Assembly: GCA_934090795.1 (NCBI GenBank)
Contig: CAKOJQ010000008.1
Location: 1-64,000 of the forward strand
Length of the DNA: 64,000 nucleotides
From: an uncultured Bacilli bacterium
GTDB lineage: Bacteria > Bacillota_I > Bacilli_A > RF39 > UBA660
Reading direction: 5' to 3'
Below, piece after piece: positions 59,322 to 64,000 of this stretch. The first letter of the stretch is position 1. Each line of letters starts with the position of its first letter. The notes under the pieces are model-generated. The model saw only the letters and a list, made by a program, of their open reading frames with translations, was not told the origin of the DNA and made no database searches. The position numbers and the translations under genes were made by a program.

Positions 59322-59351
59322 TTGACAAACTCTTTTTTTACTTGATATAAT
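59322..59351 (+). promoter_or_regulatory. Promoter of rpoB-rpoC
   Basis: Perfect -35 TTGACA (59322-59327), 18-bp spacer, perfect -10 TATAAT (59346-59351), the strongest promoter in the window. The leader contains a short CCGG-TTTTTGT-CCGG hairpin (59370-59384 area). An independent promoter here fits rpoB being separated from its usual upstream ribosomal genes. Confidence 0.8.
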
Positions 59352-59420
59352 TTAGATTGGAACTGTGCCGGTTTTTGTCCGGTTATAGCTGAAAAAATAT
59401 ATTGTTTGGGGTGAAAATGA

Positions 59421-62400
59421 GTGGCGTACAAAAAAGCTAAATTTGGCGATCATGCCGAGAGAATTACATTCTCAAAAACATCTAATAATTACGAATTAAC
59501 CGATTTATTAGATATTCAAAAGAAATCATTTGATTGGTTTCTAACAGAAGGAATAAAAGAGGTATTTGAAGATTTATTCCCAGTAGAAAGTTTCACCGGA
59601 AATATTTCCCTAGAATTTGGAGATTATTCCTTTGATGAACCTAGATACTCAATTAAAGAGTGCAAAGAAAGAATGCTTACATTCGCAGCACCTTTAAAAG
59701 TAGAAGCAAGAGTTTTCATTAATGAAACAGGTGAAGTAAAAGAACAAGAGGTTTTCTTAGGTGACATGCCTATGATGACTGAAGCTGGAACATTCATTAT
59801 TAATGGTGTAGAAAGAGTTATTCAATCACAATTAGTAAGAAGTCCATCTATTTACTTTAAACGTGAAATTGATAAAAACGGTCGTCCAGTTGTTTCTGGA
59901 GAAGTTATTCCAAATAAAGGAACATGGTTAGAATTCGAGTTAGATGCAAGAGATGTTATCTACGTAAGAATTGATCGTACTAGAAAAGTAACAATCACAA
60001 CACTTTTAAGAGCACTTGGATTATCAAGTGATGAAGCAATCAAAGAAGTATTTGGTGAAGATAATTACTTTATCAATAATACATTAGAAAAAGATAGTAC
60101 TAAAAATACTGATGAGGCTTTAATTGAAATTTATGAAAAATTAAAACCAGGTGAACCAGCTACCCTTGATAGTGCTAAGAACCAATTAGTAGTAAGATTC
60201 TTCGATAAATTTAGATATGACCTAGCAAAAGTAGGACGTTATAAATTTAATCGTAAATTAAATGTACTAGACAGGCTATTAGGTTGTACACTTGCTGAAA
60301 ACTTAAAAAATGGTAAAGAAATTATCGCTAAAGAAGGCGAAGTAATTGATAAAAAACGTTTAGAAGAATTAAGACCATACTTTGCTGATGGATTAAACGT
60401 TAAAGAAGTTACAATAAATGAAGATTTAGATACATATAACAAGATTCAAGAAGTTGTTGTATATGATAAAAAAGATCCAACTAAGAAAGTCAATATTATT
60501 GGAAATGACCAAAATATTACCAAAAGAAGATTAACTATTTCTGATGTGTATGCAGCAGTAAGTTATTATTTAAATTTACTTGCAAATATTGGTAATATTG
60601 ATGAAATAGATAACTTAGGAAATCGTCGTGTAAGACAAGTTGGAGAATTAGTTCAAACTCAATTTAAAGTTGGTATGGCTCGTATGGAAAGAGTTATTCG
60701 TGAAAGAATGACTACTCAGGAATTAGATACAGTTACACCAAAAACATTAATAAATATTAGACCAGTAACAGCTGCACTTAAAGAATTCTTTGGTTCATCT
60801 CAGTTGTCAAAATTCATGGATCAAATTAACCCAATTGCTGAGTTAACAGATAAGAGACGTCTATCATCTTTAGGACCAGGTGGTTTATCAAGAGACCGTG
60901 CTGGAATGGATGTACGTGATGTTAACGAATCACACTATGGTCGTATTTGTCCAATTGAATCACCAGAAGGTGCAAACATCGGACTTATTACATCACTAGC
61001 AAGTTATGCAAAAATTAATGAATATGGATTTATTACAACTCCATATCGTAAAGTAGAAAATAAACATATTTTAGATGAAGTAGTTTATTTAACAGCAGAT
61101 GAAGAAGCAGATTATTACATAAGCCAATCAACAATCCATATTGATGAAAACAATAATATTGTTGATGAACAAGTAGTTGCCAGACTTAATGGTGAATCAG
61201 TTATGGTTAAATCAGATTTAGTTAACTATATTGATGTATCACCATCACAAATCGTTTCAATTACAACAAGTTGTATTCCATTCTTAGATCACGATGATGC
61301 AAGACGTGCCCTAATGGGTTCAAACATGCAAAGACAAGCAGTACCTGTATTAAGACCAGAATCACCAATTGTTGGAACTGGTGTTGAATACGTTGCTGCT
61401 AGAGATTCAGGATCAACAATTGTTGCTAAAGCAGACGGTGTTGTAGAATACGCTGATGGCAAAAAAATTATTATTAAAAACGCTAAAGGAAAAGATGAAT
61501 ATTATTTAGCATCATTCGAAAGAAGTAATGCCGAAAGTAATATTTCTCATAATCCAATTGTTAAAAAGGGTGAAAAAGTTCATCGTGGAGAAGTTATCGC
61601 TGATGGACCAGCTACTCAAAATGGAGAACTTGCACTAGGTAGAAACATGGTAGTAGCGTTCATGACATGTAATGGTTATAACTATGAAGATGCCGTTGTA
61701 TTAAATGAAAAATTAGTTAAAGATGATGTTTATACAACTTTACATATCGAACATTATGATATTGACTGTCGTGATACAAAATTAGGACCAGAAGAAATAA
61801 CAAGAGATATTCCAAACGTTGGAGAAGATGCTCGTAAGAATTTAGATGCTAATGGTATCGTAAAAATTGGTACTGAAGTTCATGAAGGCGATATTCTAGT
61901 TGGTAAAGTTACTCCAAAAGGAATGCAAGAATTAACTAGTGAAGAAAAATTATTACATGCAATCTTTGGTGAAAAAACTAGAGAAGTAAGAGATACTTCA
62001 CTTAGAGTTGCTCACGGTGCTGACGGAATTGTTCATGACGTAAAAGTTTATACAAAAGAAAATTCCGATGAATTAGCTCCTGGAGTTTCAAAAATAGTTC
62101 GTGTTTATATAATTCAAAAACGTAAGATTCAAGTCGGAGATAAAATGTCAGGACGTCACGGTAATAAAGGTGTTATTTCCCTTATTTTACCAGAAGAAGA
62201 TATGCCATATTTACCAGATGGTACTCCAGTTGATATTGTTCTTAACCCACAAGGTGTTCCATCTCGTATGAACTTAGGACAAATCTTAGAGTTACACTTA
62301 GGAATGGCTGGTAAAAAATTAGGCGTTAAATATGCAACTCCAGTATTCGATGGTGCAACAGTTGATGAAATTAAAGAAGAAATGGCTAAAGCAGGTATGG

Positions 62401-63098
62401 ACTTAGATGGTAAAACAGATCTATATAATGGACGTACTGGAGAAAAATTCGAAAACCGTGTTGCCGTAGGTGTTATGTACATGATCAAATTACATCACAT
62501 GGTAGATGATAAGATTCATGCTCGTTCAACTGGACCTTACAGTTTAGTAACACAACAACCATTAGGTGGTAAAGCACAATTTGGTGGTCAAAGATTCGGA
62601 GAAATGGAAGTTTGGGCATTATATGCATATGGTGCTGCTCATGTATTACAAGAAATCATGACAATTAAATCAGATGATGTAGTTGGACGTGTTAAAGTAT
62701 ATGAAGCCTTAGTTAAAGGACAAACTCCAAAAGGTGCTGGAATGCCTGAATCATTCAGAGTATTAATTAAAGAATTCCAAGCATTAGGACTTAATGTTGA
62801 AATGATCGACCAAGATGGTGTTGCTCATGAATTAAAAGAATTAGAAGCCGAAGAAGATGCTGCATCAGATGCGATTACTATTGATGAAATAGATGCAAAA
62901 ACTGGTGATATAGTCCATAAAAAAGATGCACCACTTCCTGAAAACTTTAGAAGACCTGAAGTAAATGCAGATTTAAAAGATAATCTAGAAGATGATTATT
63001 CAGATGATGATGAAGAAGATGAAGATTTCGATGACGAAGAACCTGATTTTGAAGAATTAGAAGACATCGAAAACGGAAATCTAGAAGTGGAGGAATAA
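59421..63098 (+). CDS. rpoB: DNA-directed RNA polymerase subunit beta
   Basis: 1225 aa from GTG 59421, SD GGGGTGA. An ATG at 59418 is out of frame. Standard RpoB landmarks: SKTSNNYELTDLLDIQKKSFDWFL start, the rifampicin pocket (GSSQLSKFMDQINPIAELTDKRRLSSLGPGGLSRDRAGMDVRDV), NIGLITSLASYAK, the GYNYEDAVVLNEKLV loop, KMSGRHGNKGVIS, and the C-terminal LGGKAQFGGQRFGEMEVWALYAYGA. It ends in a very acidic tail (DDYSDDDEEDEDFDDEEPDFEELED). Followed 2 bp later by rpoC. Confidence 0.98.
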   Translation: MAYKKAKFGDHAERITFSKTSNNYELTDLLDIQKKSFDWFLTEGIKEVFEDLFPVESFTGNISLEFGDYSFDEPRYSIKECKERMLTFAAPLKVEARVFINETGEVKEQEVFLGDMPMMTEAGTFIINGVERVIQSQLVRSPSIYFKREIDKNGRPVVSGEVIPNKGTWLEFELDARDVIYVRIDRTRKVTITTLLRALGLSSDEAIKEVFGEDNYFINNTLEKDSTKNTDEALIEIYEKLKPGEPATLDSAKNQLVVRFFDKFRYDLAKVGRYKFNRKLNVLDRLLGCTLAENLKNGKEIIAKEGEVIDKKRLEELRPYFADGLNVKEVTINEDLDTYNKIQEVVVYDKKDPTKKVNIIGNDQNITKRRLTISDVYAAVSYYLNLLANIGNIDEIDNLGNRRVRQVGELVQTQFKVGMARMERVIRERMTTQELDTVTPKTLINIRPVTAALKEFFGSSQLSKFMDQINPIAELTDKRRLSSLGPGGLSRDRAGMDVRDVNESHYGRICPIESPEGANIGLITSLASYAKINEYGFITTPYRKVENKHILDEVVYLTADEEADYYISQSTIHIDENNNIVDEQVVARLNGESVMVKSDLVNYIDVSPSQIVSITTSCIPFLDHDDARRALMGSNMQRQAVPVLRPESPIVGTGVEYVAARDSGSTIVAKADGVVEYADGKKIIIKNAKGKDEYYLASFERSNAESNISHNPIVKKGEKVHRGEVIADGPATQNGELALGRNMVVAFMTCNGYNYEDAVVLNEKLVKDDVYTTLHIEHYDIDCRDTKLGPEEITRDIPNVGEDARKNLDANGIVKIGTEVHEGDILVGKVTPKGMQELTSEEKLLHAIFGEKTREVRDTSLRVAHGADGIVHDVKVYTKENSDELAPGVSKIVRVYIIQKRKIQVGDKMSGRHGNKGVISLILPEEDMPYLPDGTPVDIVLNPQGVPSRMNLGQILELHLGMAGKKLGVKYATPVFDGATVDEIKEEMAKAGMDLDGKTDLYNGRTGEKFENRVAVGVMYMIKLHHMVDDKIHARSTGPYSLVTQQPLGGKAQFGGQRFGEMEVWALYAYGAAHVLQEIMTIKSDDVVGRVKVYEALVKGQTPKGAGMPESFRVLIKEFQALGLNVEMIDQDGVAHELKELEAEEDAASDAITIDEIDAKTGDIVHKKDAPLPENFRRPEVNADLKDNLEDDYSDDDEEDEDFDDEEPDFEELEDIENGNLEVEE

Positions 63099-63100
63099 AA

Positions 63101-64000
63101 ATGTTGGAAGTTAATAATATTAAAGGTATTCGTATTAGTATTGCTAGCCCTGAAAAGATAAGAAGTTGGTCATTTGGTGAAGTTAAAAAACCAGAGACAA
63201 TTAATTATCGTACATTAAAACCAGAAAGAGATGGATTATTCTGTGAAAAAATCTTTGGACCTACAAAAGATTTTGAATGTTCATGTGGTAAATATAAAAG
63301 ATTAAGATATAAAAACGTAGTTTGTGATAGATGTGGTGTAGAAGTTACTCGTTCTAAAGTACGTCGTGAACGTATGGGACACATAGAGCTTGCTGCACCT
63401 TGCTCTCACATCTGGTTCTTCAAAGGTGTTCCATCAAAAATGGGATTAGTACTAGATATGTCTCCAAGAGAACTTGAAGAAGTATTATATTTCGTATCAT
63501 ACGTAGTAATTAATCCGGGAACAGCTCCACTAGAGAAAAAGCAAACCCTATCAGATAAAGAATATCGTGCATATTACGAAAAATATGGTAATTCATTTGA
63601 AGTAGGTATGGGTGCTGAAGCAATCCAAAAATTATTAAAAGAAGTAGACGTTGATAAAGAAATTGAAAAATTACGTGCTGAATTAGATGGAGCAACTGGT
63701 CAAAAACGTATCCGTTTAGTTAAGAGATTAGACTGTTTAGTAGCATTCCAAACTTCAGGAAATAAACCTGAATGGATGGTATTAGACGTAATTCCTGTAA
63801 TTCCACCAGATTTAAGACCAATGATTCAATTAGATGGTGGTAGATTTGCAACATCTGATTTAAACGATTTATATCGTCGTATCATTAATCGTAACAATCG
63901 TTTAAAGAAATTGTTAGAGCTTGGTGCTCCATCAATAATTGTTCAAAATGAAAAACGTATGTTACAAGAAGCAGTAGATACATTATTTGATAACGGTAGA
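63101..64000 (+). CDS. rpoC: DNA-directed RNA polymerase subunit beta' (5' part)
   Basis: First 300 codons, open to the window edge; SD GGAGGAA. N-terminal zinc ribbon CSCGKYKRLRYKNVVCDRCGVEVT, clamp region HIELAAPCSHIWFFKGVPSKMG, and FQTSGNKPEWMVLDVIPVIPPDLRPMIQLDGGRFATSDLNDLYRRIINRNNRL, the RpoC active-centre approach. Cotranscribed with rpoB. Confidence 0.98.
   Translation, partial: MLEVNNIKGIRISIASPEKIRSWSFGEVKKPETINYRTLKPERDGLFCEKIFGPTKDFECSCGKYKRLRYKNVVCDRCGVEVTRSKVRRERMGHIELAAPCSHIWFFKGVPSKMGLVLDMSPRELEEVLYFVSYVVINPGTAPLEKKQTLSDKEYRAYYEKYGNSFEVGMGAEAIQKLLKEVDVDKEIEKLRAELDGATGQKRIRLVKRLDCLVAFQTSGNKPEWMVLDVIPVIPPDLRPMIQLDGGRFATSDLNDLYRRIINRNNRLKKLLELGAPSIIVQNEKRMLQEAVDTLFDNGR

Noticed and set aside
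59360..59400. rpoB leader hairpin as an attenuator
   Set aside because: Only a 4-bp CCGG stem with no following T run; too weak to call.
62156..62488. Minus-strand 110-aa frame inside rpoB
   Set aside because: Shadow frame of rpoB; no promoter or SD.
1..64000. Alternative genetic code (TGA as Trp) suggested by extreme AT content
   Set aside because: TGA ends several clear genes (for example uppS and DUF1016 copy 1) and Trp in conserved motifs is TGG, so the standard code is used.
1..64000. CRISPR arrays
   Set aside because: No set of regularly spaced direct repeats was found; the repeats present are paralogues, palindromes or promoter copies.

Overview
The window is very AT-rich bacterial chromosome with dense, mostly plus-strand genes, strong Shine-Dalgarno sites, TGA used as a stop, and a Firmicutes gene repertoire. 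It carries genes specific to endospore formers: SpoIVA, pro-sigma-K, SpoIVB, SpoIVFA, SpoIVFB, a SPOR-domain protein at the SpoIIB position and a SirA-like protein. It also has Gram-positive markers: L27 with a cleavable N-terminus next to the Prp protease, SepF, DivIVA and SufU. The best guess is a spore-forming low-GC Bacillota of the Bacilli / Erysipelotrichia / Mollicutes-relative branch, probably a gut lineage. The genus cannot be told from the sequence.

Layout. 0-4 kb: spoIVA, then decayed IS66-like and other gene remnants and two orphan genes. 4.2-8 kb: HU and three tandem RpoD-like sigma-factor paralogues, two intact and one internally deleted. 8-17 kb: rplU-prp-rpmA, tRNA-Arg, sepF-divIVA, sigK, a kinase-like protein, spoIVB, psd, rpmG, efp, rpsU, yqeY. 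16.5-22.7 kb: SPOR protein-radC-mreC-mreD-spoIVFA-spoIVFB followed by comEA-comEC. 22.5-25.1 kb: three tandem DUF1016/PD-(D/E)XK genes in successive stages of decay, with a second copy of the comEC 3' end between the first two. 26-32 kb: sufC-sufD-sufS-sufU (no sufB here), uppS-cdsA-rseP, and def on the minus strand. 33-40 kb: an orphan Flp-type pilin, the first member of a large paralogous family, two tRNAs, membrane proteins, an XRE-CYTH fusion and a nucleotidyltransferase. 40.4-43.1 kb: a small convergent RNA/peptide locus and the second large paralogue. 43-51.3 kb: a PfkB-like protein, Smr, obg, sirA-yneF, yceD-rpmF, three tandem coiled-coil paralogues, a YdcF-like protein, a YbxB-like methyltransferase and a HAD protein. 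51.3-59.2 kb: an accessory block (a second copy of the RNA/peptide locus and three more large paralogues) lying between the ybxB-like gene and rpoB, which are neighbours in Bacillus. 59.3-64 kb: rpoB and the start of rpoC.

How the genes work together. SpoIVB, SpoIVFA, SpoIVFB and pro-sigma-K make up most of the sigma-K checkpoint, and SpoIVA is the spore-coat base. ComEA and ComEC form the DNA-uptake channel; a 45-bp block upstream of comEA is repeated without gaps upstream of the SPOR-radC operon, suggesting one shared regulon.

The most novel-looking items are these. (1) Two copies of a probable type I toxin-antitoxin locus (31-aa membrane peptide, convergent structured RNA with compensatory changes), each just upstream of a member of the large family. 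(2) A variable inverted repeat held at the same place inside all three DUF1016 genes. (3) The five-member family of about 730-770 aa proteins beginning MFWxxLFKK, with a shared promoter and a 542-bp identical tract between two copies. All coordinates were read by eye; no database search was run.
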